Positions 53,726-62,593 of a DNA stretch of 64,000 nt are shown one piece after another; position 1 is the stretch's first letter; each line of letters begins with the position of its first letter. This DNA comes from Pseudomonas sp. (GTDB taxonomy: Bacteria; Pseudomonadota; Gammaproteobacteria; Pseudomonadales; Pseudomonadaceae). The notes under the pieces were generated by a model. That model was not told the origin of the DNA and did not search any database. It saw only the letters and a list, made by a program, of their open reading frames with translations. The stretch covers positions 29,638 to 93,637 of the forward strand of contig NZ_JAQGNX010000106.1 of the NCBI RefSeq assembly GCF_028293835.1, in the 5' to 3' direction. The translations under genes were made by a program, and so were the position numbers.

Positions 53726-55240
53726 TCATGTACTCGGTTTGCTGAACAAAACGTAAAGTCTTGTTGCCAGCGGTTTGTAACTCATGGCCACGATCGTCAG
53801 GGTGATCAAACCACTGACGGCCAGGCCGAGGAAAGTTGTGAAGCGGTCATCGCGAGCGATCATGCGAAATAACGGCTCGCTGATGGCGATGCCGACGGCG
53901 GTCATTAGCGTGATGCGGGCAATGTCGTGGGTCCATTGACTGTGAATCCCCGGGGCCAGGCGGTTGTGGACAATTGAAGGCCAGATCATGAATGACACCA
54001 GGCGCAAACCGAACCAGGCCAGCGCCGCGCCGTATGCGCCGTGGTAATGGATTGCCAGAAACATCACCGGCACCGTGACGATGGCCGATACCACGCTGTA
54101 CCAGACATGCAAACTCATGTTCGCGTGGGCGTATTGCAGATAAAACTGAAAAGCGCTGGCGGCCATTATGGCGCTGCCCAATGCGTACCAAAGCAAGATT
54201 GAATGGCTCCAATGGGCGGCTGCCTGATCACCAGTCCAGGAAAAGATAAGCGGTTCGGCATGGAAGCCAATCACCGCAGCCAACGGGAACAGCAGGGTAC
54301 AAACGAATCGGTTGGCTGCCAGGAACAAGCTATGCATGTCGTCATGCCGACCCTCCGCCATCAACACCGTCAACCGCGGCAGCAGCGTCTGCGCCAGTGG
54401 GTTGGCCAGCATTAGAATGCCGTTAGCAATCAGTGCCACCAACGAGAAGTAGCCGTACTCCTTGAGCAGCAGCAGTTCCGAGAGCAGGACCTTGTCCAGT
54501 TGTGTCAGCACAATCCACAGCACCGTGGTCAGCGACATGCTGGCGGCGAACGGGATAATCGGCTTGACCAGCGCCCAGTTAAAACCGCTCAGCAGGTGCG
54601 GGGTGGGCATCTGTTGATAGGCGCGACCGGCAAATATCAGCGCTTCGATCACGCCGACCGCTACTTGAAATTCAAAAAAGTCCCGAGGGTCCTGGGAGAT
54701 ACTGCTGACCAGCAACAAACCACCGAAATAACGCAACGTCGCGATGATCACATTGGCGATGTTTAACCAAGCGTGTTGCTCAAGACCCTGAATGCCGCTT
54801 TTATAAAGCGTCGCGTACAAGCGCAGCACAATAATCAGGCCCATCATGCCGATGCAGCTGATCAGCGTTTCGCTGTCCAGCGTTTGAGCGTTCAGCCACT
54901 TCAGTGCTATCCACGGACTCGCGGCATAGATCACCGTTGCGCAGACCACGGCCATCGGTAGAAAAATGATTTCGAACGAACGCAGCAAATGCCCTGCGCT
55001 GCGCTCGGCGGCAGGCAGTCCTTGCTGGTGCGCAACTGCACGCACCAGGCTGGGCGACAAACCTGCGTCGAGTAACTGCAGCCATGCCTGCATGACCGAG
55101 AAAAAACCGATAAGACCGTAAGCTTCGGCCCCTAGATGACCTAGGTAAAATGGCATGATAAGAATGCCCACCAACAGCGCATAAGCCTGACCGGCGTAGC
55201 TCAAGGTGGTGTTTCTAATGACTGACAGTTTTTTTTGCAT
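53726..55240 (-). CDS. wzx: Wzx-type flippase (polysaccharide biosynthesis protein)
   Basis: A 504-residue membrane protein with about 12-14 segments and the MOP/PST-family start NTTLSYAGQAYALLVGILIMPFYLGHLGAEAYGL. It should flip the lipid-linked repeat to the periplasm. No Wzy polymerase is present in the cluster, so either polymerisation is done elsewhere or by another protein. Confidence 0.9.
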   Translation of the reverse strand: MQKKLSVIRNTTLSYAGQAYALLVGILIMPFYLGHLGAEAYGLIGFFSVMQAWLQLLDAGLSPSLVRAVAHQQGLPAAERSAGHLLRSFEIIFLPMAVVCATVIYAASPWIALKWLNAQTLDSETLISCIGMMGLIIVLRLYATLYKSGIQGLEQHAWLNIANVIIATLRYFGGLLLVSSISQDPRDFFEFQVAVGVIEALIFAGRAYQQMPTPHLLSGFNWALVKPIIPFAASMSLTTVLWIVLTQLDKVLLSELLLLKEYGYFSLVALIANGILMLANPLAQTLLPRLTVLMAEGRHDDMHSLFLAANRFVCTLLFPLAAVIGFHAEPLIFSWTGDQAAAHWSHSILLWYALGSAIMAASAFQFYLQYAHANMSLHVWYSVVSAIVTVPVMFLAIHYHGAYGAALAWFGLRLVSFMIWPSIVHNRLAPGIHSQWTHDIARITLMTAVGIAISEPLFRMIARDDRFTTFLGLAVSGLITLTIVAMSYKPLATRLYVLFSKPST

Positions 55241-55245
55241 GACGG

Positions 55246-56367
55246 TTAGATGACCTGGGCCAAAGCGGGGTCGTCATACCTGACTTGACCCTGGCTGCAC
55301 TCAGTGATTAACGTCTCGATCACTCTGTCCTGGTCTTCCTTGGCCAGACCTGGATAGATCGGCAGGCACAGCACGCGTTGGGCCAGCGACCGTGACGTGC
55401 TTTGCGCCGCTTGCGGTTGCAGGTAATCGAGCGTGTCCAGAGACGGATAGAAGTAACGCCTCGGGTTGATGCCTTCGTCGTTGAGCGCTGCCCGAACGCG
55501 AAGCAATTGTTGTTCGCCGGTAAGGGCTACGGGGAAGTAGCTATGATTAAGCTGGCTATTGGATTCGGCTTTCTGCAAATCCATGTAGTCGCCCAGGCGG
55601 GACTGATAGCGGTAGGCAATTTCAGCGCGACTTTCGAGAATATTGTCTATGTCATCAAGGATGCACAGCCCCATCGCCGCTGAGAACTCATTCATTTTGG
55701 CGTTGATGCCGATGCCTTCGATGCTGTCGACGCCAGCGATGCCGAAATTGCACAGCAGGTAAGCTTTACGGGCGAGATCATCATCGTTGGTGATGATCGC
55801 GCCGCCTTCGATGGTGTGAAACAACTTGGTCGCATGAAAACTCAAGGTGCTGATGTCACCCCAATTAAGCACCGAGCGTCCAGCGTGGCGGACGGCAAAT
55901 GCATGGGCGCCGTCGTACACCACTTTTAGTTTGTGCTTGAGCGCAATCTGTTCGATCTGCTCGACAGCACAGGGGTTGCCAAATACATGGGTGCCGACGA
56001 TCGCCGTTGTGTCGGAAACAATCCTGCTCTCGATGTGTTCTGGCGAGATATTCCAGGTCGCCCGATCAATGTCTGCAAAGATCGGCCGGATGCCTTCCCA
56101 CTGCAATGAACTGCTGGTGGCGACGAAACTGAACGGTGTAGTCACCGCGCTACCGGTCAAACCGAGCGCGCGGTAAGCAACTTGCAGCGCCAGGGTCCCG
56201 TTATTGGTTAGCAGAACATGCTTCACACCGAGATAGTCTACGAGCCTTTGTTCCAGCTCTGTCACCAGCGGCCCATGGTTGGTTAACCAGCCGCGCGCAT
56301 AGATGCCGTCAACGTAGTGTTTAAATTTGTTGATGTCGCCTAAATAAGTCTTTGTCACATTGATCAT
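55246..56367 (-). CDS. DegT/DnrJ/EryC1/StrS-family sugar aminotransferase
   Basis: A 373-residue PLP enzyme with the PLP lysine in LSFHATKLFHTIEGGA and a typical N-terminal region (NNGTLALQVAYRALGL, TPFSFVATSSSL). It transfers an amino group to a 4- or 3-keto sugar nucleotide, so the polymer probably contains an amino-deoxysugar. The keto-sugar-forming enzymes are not in the cluster. ATG 56367 has GGAGG 5 bases upstream and is preferred over ATG 56379. Confidence 0.88.
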   Translation of the reverse strand: MINVTKTYLGDINKFKHYVDGIYARGWLTNHGPLVTELEQRLVDYLGVKHVLLTNNGTLALQVAYRALGLTGSAVTTPFSFVATSSSLQWEGIRPIFADIDRATWNISPEHIESRIVSDTTAIVGTHVFGNPCAVEQIEQIALKHKLKVVYDGAHAFAVRHAGRSVLNWGDISTLSFHATKLFHTIEGGAIITNDDDLARKAYLLCNFGIAGVDSIEGIGINAKMNEFSAAMGLCILDDIDNILESRAEIAYRYQSRLGDYMDLQKAESNSQLNHSYFPVALTGEQQLLRVRAALNDEGINPRRYFYPSLDTLDYLQPQAAQSTSRSLAQRVLCLPIYPGLAKEDQDRVIETLITECSQGQVRYDDPALAQVI

Positions 56368-56418
56368 CGAAGCCTCCATGTCTGTCGTCTGGCGCTGATT
56401 CCGAGGAGAGAAGCCGGG

Positions 56419-57204
56419 CTAGCCGGGCATCGATTCGGTGGGCGGGCTGCCAGTTTTCTGACTGGCCAGTCTCGCGCGACGTTGGTTGAACTTAAGAATC
56501 AGCTGTGTGGCCACGCTACCTGTGTGCGGATCACCAAAATGAAACAGGGCTGTAGCGCGTGTTAAGTTGGGGCTGACTGGACGGTTCGCATGCAATGTGC
56601 GATACCCCCAGAAAAAGTAAACATTGCCAGGCTCTAGTTGCACGGTTTTGGCCTTAAACCATCCCCAATCAAGTGCAACGGATATCAACTTTCTGCTGAA
56701 GCGATTTTGCAGTAAGGCTTTTTCGATGACGTTAAACAGCACGAATGAACGCACCGTTCGTAAGTTAGGAAACAGGACCAGATCGCCGCGTTCTTCGCCG
56801 TGCTCGGGGATAAAAATAGGGATCAGTACTGTCACCAGGCTCGCGTCAAAATGGAAACTGTTGGATTCCCGGCGTCCTTGGTTTCCCTGGACGCAGCGCA
56901 GCACCGGAAATATTCGGTCGCTGTCGGCGGTTTCCCCTGCTGCCCGTTGGTACAAACGGCTTAGTAATGCCTTGAACGTCGGGTCGGCCCAGATGCCCGC
57001 TAACAGGCTGCCGGCCAATGCCCGCTCGCCATGGTAGGCAAAGTATTCACCAGGATGCCGAGCCGCCTGAAGGTCGGTGTAGGCGCGCAATTGCGCAAGA
57101 TCGGCCTCGCCCACAACACCGCTCAGCTTGGCAAAGCCATTGGTATCGATCTCATTGGCCAGCTGCCTTACCTGCTGTTCATCAATGCTAAAAGATAAAG
57201 GCAT
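56419..57204 (-). CDS. PhyH-like Fe(II)/2-oxoglutarate dioxygenase family protein
   Basis: A 261-residue protein; first gene of the cluster. It has an HxD motif in FHFDASLVTVLIP (about residues 117-119) and a distal TLHANRPVSPNLTRATALFHFGD that supplies His and Arg expected of the family. It may hydroxylate or otherwise modify a sugar or lipid in the pathway. PhyH-like genes do occur at the edge of polysaccharide loci, but no role is established. Assignment rests on the motif pattern, not on a search. Confidence 0.7.
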   Translation of the reverse strand: MPLSFSIDEQQVRQLANEIDTNGFAKLSGVVGEADLAQLRAYTDLQAARHPGEYFAYHGERALAGSLLAGIWADPTFKALLSRLYQRAAGETADSDRIFPVLRCVQGNQGRRESNSFHFDASLVTVLIPIFIPEHGEERGDLVLFPNLRTVRSFVLFNVIEKALLQNRFSRKLISVALDWGWFKAKTVQLEPGNVYFFWGYRTLHANRPVSPNLTRATALFHFGDPHTGSVATQLILKFNQRRARLASQKTGSPPTESMPG

Positions 57205-57231
57205 CGCGTAGGGCTCTTATAGATAAGTGAT

Positions 57232-57276
57232 AAGACACCGGTGTCTTGGGTGCCGGTGCCATTATTGAGATGGCAC
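57232..57276 (-). other. Structured leader: two strong hairpins upstream of the cluster
   Basis: On the minus strand the stem GTGCCAT-N7-ATGGCAC (57256-57276) is followed by the perfect 16-base palindrome AAGACACCGGTGTCTT (57232-57247), the latter 28 bases before the PhyH-like start. Neither has a T-run. Confidence 0.5.
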
Positions 57277-57321
57277 AGTGAGGAAACTTGAAGCCACCAG
57301 GGCCTGAATAGACGTGTTGAG

Positions 57322-57334
57322 CCACGCTACCGCC
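57322..57334 (-). promoter_or_regulatory. ops-like (RfaH recruitment) element, proximal
   Basis: On the minus (transcribed) strand GGCGGTAGCGTGG, 117 bases upstream of the first cluster gene. It matches the ops consensus GGCGGTAGNNTG at all fixed positions. Confidence 0.8.
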
Positions 57335-57434
57335 CGAATCGGTTGATTCAGTCGCCCGTCAGTTTGCTAATTAACGGATGCTCTAAAAGTTCCAGTGTTT
57401 CTTGCAATAAACCCATCTGTTGTTTAAGCAGCGG

Positions 57435-57448
57435 GCAATGCTACCGCC
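57435..57448 (-). promoter_or_regulatory. ops-like element, distal
   Basis: On the minus strand GGCGGTAGCATTGC, sharing the GGCGGTAG core and T at position 11-12 with the proximal site, 101 bases further upstream. It is enclosed in a 5-bp stem CGGGC / GCCCG. Confidence 0.65.
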
Positions 57449-57636
57449 CGACCGAGCATGCTCAGTAAAAAACAGATGATTCAATTAGCCAATGGACTGC
57501 CACAGGCGCTAAAAAAACGCGCCTCGCCGCTAATTAACCTTGATGGGCAGAACTGCAAGAATGTATGTATCCAGACGCTTCGTGCGCATTGCTCTTAGGC
57601 ACTGCTGCAACAGCAATGAATCGTCTGACAGGCATA

Positions 57637-57665
57637 TATATCGACGGCGCCGTCCTTCCTGTCAA
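57637..57665 (-). promoter_or_regulatory. Tentative promoter of the exopolysaccharide operon
   Basis: On the minus strand TTGACA (57665-57660), 17 bases, then GATATA (57642-57637). It would give a leader of about 420 bases carrying both ops-like sites. Weak -10 match; one of several possibilities. The rest of the 57205-58164 gap holds no recognised gene; a TATTGAA-AAG-TTCAATA inverted repeat lies at 57809-57825. Confidence 0.35.
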
Positions 57666-58164
57666 ATTATTTCGTCAAATAACTGTTACATTTTTGATAA
57701 ACGGTAGAGCTGTCATCGTAACCTATTGATTTTATTGAACGTCAAAAAAACACCACATGCACCGTCATAGTGCGGCGACGGTTTTTAGACGCACTGCAGG
57801 AAGGGCAATATTGAAAAGTTCAATAATAAATTGCGTGGTTAAACAAGGCGATGATGGACGATCGTAGTTGGTTTCATTAAGCAGATTTAACGCGCAATTG
57901 AGTGTTTCAGGGGCTTGGCACCGTTGAATCGAGTGTGTTTGGTGAAATGGATTCTCGTCCGGCCGTTTCCATATTCCGCAAAGGGATAGGTGGTGCCCAG
58001 TTAACCGTGTTTCGGTCTAGGGAGAGCTTAGGCATGGTCATGGCCGCCTTACGTTGACTAAGGCGTCATTAAGCCGGTCGGCGTTCTGGGCAGTTGCTCA
58101 GCCTTGAATGCTGCTCCATTATCCGAACCGGGACACGCCACTTACCGGTTCAGCAGGAGAACGA

Positions 58165-59973
58165 ATGAGTACGCAGTCAGCAACCAATGGAGTGGTCACA
58201 GAACGTTTGGCCCAAGTGCGGGCCTTGATGAGCCGGGAACAAATAGACGCTTATCTGGTGCCGTCAGCGGACCCGCATCTTTCTGAATACCTGCCGGGCT
58301 ATTGGCAGGGTCGGCAGTGGCTTTCGGGCTTTCATGGTTCGGTCGGGACGTTAATCGTGACTCAGGACTTTGCCGGTTTGTGGGCGGACAGCCGTTATTG
58401 GGAACAGGCCAGTAAGGAATTGGCAGGCACCGGCATTGAGCTGGTGAAGCTACAGCAGGGCCGGCCGACTGCGCTGGATTGGTTGGCTGAAAACGCCAAG
58501 GCGCAAGATATTGTCGCGGTGGACGGTGCTGTATTGGCCGTGGCCTCAGCCCGTACGCTGGCCGCGAGGCTATACGATCAAGGCGCCAGCCTGCGCACCG
58601 ACTTCGACCTGCTCAGTGAGGTTTGGCTGGATAGGCCAAGCTTGCCAACCAACGCTATTTATCAACATTTACCGCCTCAGGCGAGCGTGAGCCGAGCAGA
58701 AAAGCTGGCTCAGTTACGCAACGTGCTACAAGAGCGCGGCGCAGATTGGCACTTCATCGCTGCACTGGATGACATTGCCTGGCTGTTCAACCTGCGCGGC
58801 GCAGATGTTTCCTACAACCCAGTGTTCGTCTCTTTCGCCTTGATCGGTCCGCAAGGGATCAGTCTGTTTGTCGATTTGACGAAAATGGACGCCGAGTTGC
58901 GCCAGACGCTGGAAGGCGAGGGCATTACGCTGGTTGAATACACCAGGATCGCCTCGGCCTTGCGTGAAGTTCCCCTTGCCGCCCGGTTGTTGATTGACCC
59001 TGCGCGCGTTACCTGCGGCTTGCTTGACCACCTCAACGCGGAGGTGACATTGGTTGAAGGGCTCAACCCAACGACCTTGTTCAAATCGCAAAAAAGCGAA
59101 ACAGATGCCCAGCATATTCGCCAGGCGATGGAGCAAGACGGCGCTGCGCTCTGTGAGTTTTTCGCTTGGCTGGAGTCGGCTTTGGGCAATGAGCCAGTCA
59201 GCGAACTGTCCATCGACTTTCATTTAGGCCAGGCACGTGCACGTCGCCCCGGCTATGTTTCGGCCAGTTTCGCCACCATCGCGGGCTTCAATGGCAATGG
59301 CGCCATGCCGCATTACCGGGCGACTGAACAAGAGCATGCGCAAATCGAAGGCGATGGTCTTTTGCTGATCGACTCGGGTGGCCAATACCTTGGCGGCACG
59401 ACCGATATCACACGAATGGTGCCCATCGGAACGCCTTGCGCTGAGCAGAAACGAGATTGCACGCGCGTTCTCAAGGGCGTAATCGCGCTGTCGCGAGCTC
59501 ATTTCCCGCGAGGAATTGCGTCGCCGTTGCTCGATTCCATCGCCCGAGCGCCGATTTGGGCGGAAGGTGTCGATTACGGCCACGGTACCGGTCATGGCGT
59601 AGGTTATTTCTTAAACGTCCATGAAGGTCCGCAGGTCATTGCGTACCAAGTGCCGCCAGCGCCACACACTGCCATGCAGCCGGGAATGATTACTTCGATC
59701 GAGCCAGGGACTTACCGGCCAGGACGTTGGGGTGTGCGGATCGAAAATCTGGTACTGAATCGCGAAGTCGGTAAAACCGAATTCGGGGAGTTTCTCAAAT
59801 TTGAGACCTTGACCCTGTGCCCAATCGATACGCGCTGCCTGGAAGTAACGCTAATGACCCAAGAGGAACGTGATTGGCTCAACACTTATCACGCAGAGGT
59901 CAATGCGCGCTTGAGCCCACTATTAGAAGGGCCAGCGTTAGAGTGGTTACGTACCCGCACTGCTGCGATCTGA
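58165..59973 (+). CDS. Xaa-Pro aminopeptidase (M24B, aminopeptidase P family)
   Basis: A 602-residue protein with N-terminal creatinase-like domains (VRALMSREQIDAYLVPSADPHLSEYLP, GFHGSVGTLIVT, ADSRYWEQA) and C-terminal pita-bread domain with metal ligands in LLIDSGGQYLGGTTDITR, HGTGHGVGYFL, SIEPGTYRPG and GVRIENLVL. It is the long, eukaryotic-like aminopeptidase P. It removes N-terminal residues before proline. ATG 58165 follows AGGAGA. Confidence 0.92.
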   Translation: MSTQSATNGVVTERLAQVRALMSREQIDAYLVPSADPHLSEYLPGYWQGRQWLSGFHGSVGTLIVTQDFAGLWADSRYWEQASKELAGTGIELVKLQQGRPTALDWLAENAKAQDIVAVDGAVLAVASARTLAARLYDQGASLRTDFDLLSEVWLDRPSLPTNAIYQHLPPQASVSRAEKLAQLRNVLQERGADWHFIAALDDIAWLFNLRGADVSYNPVFVSFALIGPQGISLFVDLTKMDAELRQTLEGEGITLVEYTRIASALREVPLAARLLIDPARVTCGLLDHLNAEVTLVEGLNPTTLFKSQKSETDAQHIRQAMEQDGAALCEFFAWLESALGNEPVSELSIDFHLGQARARRPGYVSASFATIAGFNGNGAMPHYRATEQEHAQIEGDGLLLIDSGGQYLGGTTDITRMVPIGTPCAEQKRDCTRVLKGVIALSRAHFPRGIASPLLDSIARAPIWAEGVDYGHGTGHGVGYFLNVHEGPQVIAYQVPPAPHTAMQPGMITSIEPGTYRPGRWGVRIENLVLNREVGKTEFGEFLKFETLTLCPIDTRCLEVTLMTQEERDWLNTYHAEVNARLSPLLEGPALEWLRTRTAAI

Positions 59974-60009
59974 CCGCTGTGATCTGAGTGTCGTCGCCGC
60001 GTCACGGGT

Positions 60010-60909
60010 TCAGGCCTGGGGCGTTGGCATTTTTAGCGCTTGGGCCATGTAATCCACCAACGCGCGCACCCGCGCCGACTGCCGTCGATTGGCTGGCGAA
60101 AGTGCGTAGACGGGCAGAGGCTCTGGTAGGTAGTCCTGCAGAATGGCTACGACGCTGCCTGCTCGCAAATCATCGGCAAACAACCAGGTCGGCGACAGCG
60201 AAATCCCCATTCCCGCTAACACCATTTCCCGGATCGCTTCCGAGTTATTGCTCTGCGCGTTGCCTTTAATGCGCACCGCATACGTTTGCTGGTCTTTCTC
60301 ATAGCGCCACTGATTTTGCGTGGCGAGTAAATTGAAGAGTAAGCAGTTGTGTCCGCGAAGTGCTTCGGGTGTATCGGGGGTCCCGTATAGCGCCAGGTAA
60401 CCCGGCGATGCGAGTGTGATCCGGTGCATCGTACCTATGTGCCGGGCGATGAGGCCGCTGTCATTAAGGTCGCCAATTCTGAATGTGACGTCCAGGCCCT
60501 CGGTGACCAAGTCGTGATTTTTGTCACTGAGTTGCAGGTCCACGCTTACTTGCGGGTACCGGGTGAGGAAGTCACCCAGCCGCGACGCGATCTGCGTTCT
60601 TCCGAAGCTCACCGATGATCCGACTCTTAGCAGTCCCGCCACTGTTTCGCGTCCGGTTTGAAAGCTGTGCTCGGCAGCGTCCACGGCGGCGAGAATGCCT
60701 CGGCATTGCTCGTAATAGCGCACACCCTCGTCAGTCAGTGATAGCTGGCGCGTACTGCGTGCGATCAGCGTGCCACCGAGGTCGATCTCTAGCGCTCGGA
60801 TGAGCTTACTGATGTTTGGTTGAGTGGTCTGGAGCTCTTTAGCGACGGCGGTAAAGCTGCCACGCTCGACGACTCGAACAAACACTGACATCGCGTTGAG
60901 CTTGTCCAT
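60010..60909 (-). CDS. LysR-family transcriptional regulator
   Basis: A 299-residue protein starting MDKLNAMSVFVRVVERGSFTAVAKELQTTQPNISKLIRALE, with an effector domain of the DsdC/CrgA type (VGSSVSFGRTQIAS, FRIGDLNDSGLIARHIG). It is divergent from the quinone oxidoreductase gene, 123 bases apart, which it probably regulates. Confidence 0.88.
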   Translation of the reverse strand: MDKLNAMSVFVRVVERGSFTAVAKELQTTQPNISKLIRALEIDLGGTLIARSTRQLSLTDEGVRYYEQCRGILAAVDAAEHSFQTGRETVAGLLRVGSSVSFGRTQIASRLGDFLTRYPQVSVDLQLSDKNHDLVTEGLDVTFRIGDLNDSGLIARHIGTMHRITLASPGYLALYGTPDTPEALRGHNCLLFNLLATQNQWRYEKDQQTYAVRIKGNAQSNNSEAIREMVLAGMGISLSPTWLFADDLRAGSVVAILQDYLPEPLPVYALSPANRRQSARVRALVDYMAQALKMPTPQA

Positions 60910-61032
60910 TTTCGATTCATGCCAATTTGGAATGCTCACTATAGCTTTATTAAGTCTTATCGGCATAAATCGTCGCGAGCAGAATCAAAGCCATCAAGCC
61001 GCTCCGGCTTGCTCGAAACGAGACTCCCCGCC

Positions 61033-62046
61033 ATGACTTCTTCACCAGCTCCTATTACAAAAAATATGCAGGCGTTGTTGGTAGACGCTGTCGATTCGCC
61101 CTTTCGCTTGATTCAGCTGCCTACACCCACTCCTTTGGCGGGTCAGGTGCTGGTTCGGATTAAGGCTAGCGGGGTTAATCCGCTGGATGGGAAGATTCGT
61201 ACGGGTAAGGCGGCACATGCCCGCCAGCAGTTGCCTTCAGTCCTGGGCATGGACCTCGCCGGTATTGTTGAGGAACTGGGTGAAGGCGTCAGCCGGTTTA
61301 AAGTGGGTGACGAGGTGTACGGAATGGCCACCGGGATCGGTGGTATTCAGGGATCGTTGGCGCAGTTCGCGGCTGTTGACGCTGATCTGCTGGCGCTTAA
61401 ACCGCGCAATCTTGATATGCGTGAAGCCGCTGCACTGCCGTTGGTCTTCATCACCGCGTGGGAAGGACTGGTGGATCGCGCCGCATTACGTCCCGGTCAG
61501 ACTGTTCTGATTCAAGGGGGAGCGGGTGGTGTAGGGCATATCGCCGTGCAAATCGCCCAAGCGCTGGGTGCCAAGGTATTTGCTACCGGCTCTGAAGCGC
61601 AAATGGCCTTGATCGAATCCTTTGGGGCGACGGCGATCGACTACCGCAAACAATCGGTAGAGGACTATGTTGCCGCGCATACCGGCGGCACCGGCTTCGA
61701 TGTGGTGTATGACACAGTGGGCGGCGCGACCCTGGATGCATCATTCATCGCAGCACGAACCTACGGTGGGCATGTTGTCAGCTGTTTGGGTTGGGGCACG
61801 CATAGCTTGGCACCCTTGTCGTTCCGTGCGGCAACCTATTCGGGGGTTTTTACCTTGATGCCGTTGCTATCAGGTCAGAACCGCCTTCATCACGGGGATA
61901 TCCTGCGAGAGGCAACTCGTTTGATAGAGGCGGGGAGCGTTAAGCCGGTGCTGGATGACCGGCATTTCACGCTGGAAACCGTTCATGCCGCCCACGACAT
62001 CCTTGAAAGCGGCATTGCGCGGGGGCGTTTGGTGATCGACATCTGA
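61033..62046 (+). CDS. Zinc-independent quinone oxidoreductase-like MDR protein
   Basis: A 337-residue MDR-superfamily protein: SGVNPLDGKIRTG, GMDLAGIVEELGEGVSRFKVGDEVYG and NADPH motif VLIQGGAGGVGHIAVQIAQALG. Zinc ligands typical of alcohol dehydrogenases are not seen, so it is of the quinone oxidoreductase or enoyl-reductase type. ATG 61033 is used; ATG 61066 is an alternative. Confidence 0.85.
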   Translation: MTSSPAPITKNMQALLVDAVDSPFRLIQLPTPTPLAGQVLVRIKASGVNPLDGKIRTGKAAHARQQLPSVLGMDLAGIVEELGEGVSRFKVGDEVYGMATGIGGIQGSLAQFAAVDADLLALKPRNLDMREAAALPLVFITAWEGLVDRAALRPGQTVLIQGGAGGVGHIAVQIAQALGAKVFATGSEAQMALIESFGATAIDYRKQSVEDYVAAHTGGTGFDVVYDTVGGATLDASFIAARTYGGHVVSCLGWGTHSLAPLSFRAATYSGVFTLMPLLSGQNRLHHGDILREATRLIEAGSVKPVLDDRHFTLETVHAAHDILESGIARGRLVIDI

Positions 62047-62133
62047 TTCGGGCCAGGCTTCGCAGGCAAGGTTCAGCCGGTCTTGCTCAAGGGTTCATGG
62101 ATGCGCCAGGGACGACGCTACCTTGGGAGTGGC

Positions 62134-62412
62134 TTACTTGCAGAGGACAATCATGCTGCGACTGGTAAAACCTGCTGGATTGAGGCCGAAAGGATAGTCG
62201 CCCGGATCCTCTACCACATCGCCAGACTTGGCAATGATTCGGTAGCCATTGGTATCGCACGTAGTAGCAGCCATCTCATAACACTTTTCCCAGGAGGAGG
62301 TGAGTCCGGAGCAGTTGATATGTATTCCACGTTTGCTGTGTTTGATGTTTTTGCTTGTCGCTGCACAACTGACTAACGCCAGGGCCGCCAGGATGATCAA
62401 AATGTATTTCAT
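62134..62412 (-). CDS. Small lipoprotein, unknown function
   Basis: A 92-residue lipoprotein starting MKYILIILAALALVSCAAT with lipid-bearing Cys16. Four further cysteines follow (HINCSGL, EKCYEMA, TTCDTNG and the penultimate residue CK), so disulfides are likely. I do not recognise a named family. Confidence 0.75.
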   Translation of the reverse strand: MKYILIILAALALVSCAATSKNIKHSKRGIHINCSGLTSSWEKCYEMAATTCDTNGYRIIAKSGDVVEDPGDYPFGLNPAGFTSRSMIVLCK

Positions 62413-62593
62413 TACTGTCCCTAACCTGGCGAACTGATTAATGCCAGTGCCCAGCTTGAATTCGGCGGTAAACATGATACAGCGATAACGTCCAGGTCGT
62501 TGAAGCTCCGATGGTGGTCTGCATTGCGGGGCTAAACATGGCTCAACCGAGGTACAAATGCTAGCGACATATTATAACTAACCAAAACGGCCT

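Noticed and set aside
57205..58164. Small genes in the 960-bp gap before the aminopeptidase.
   Set aside because: Only short frames without ribosome sites were seen; the region is better explained by leader and promoter sequence.
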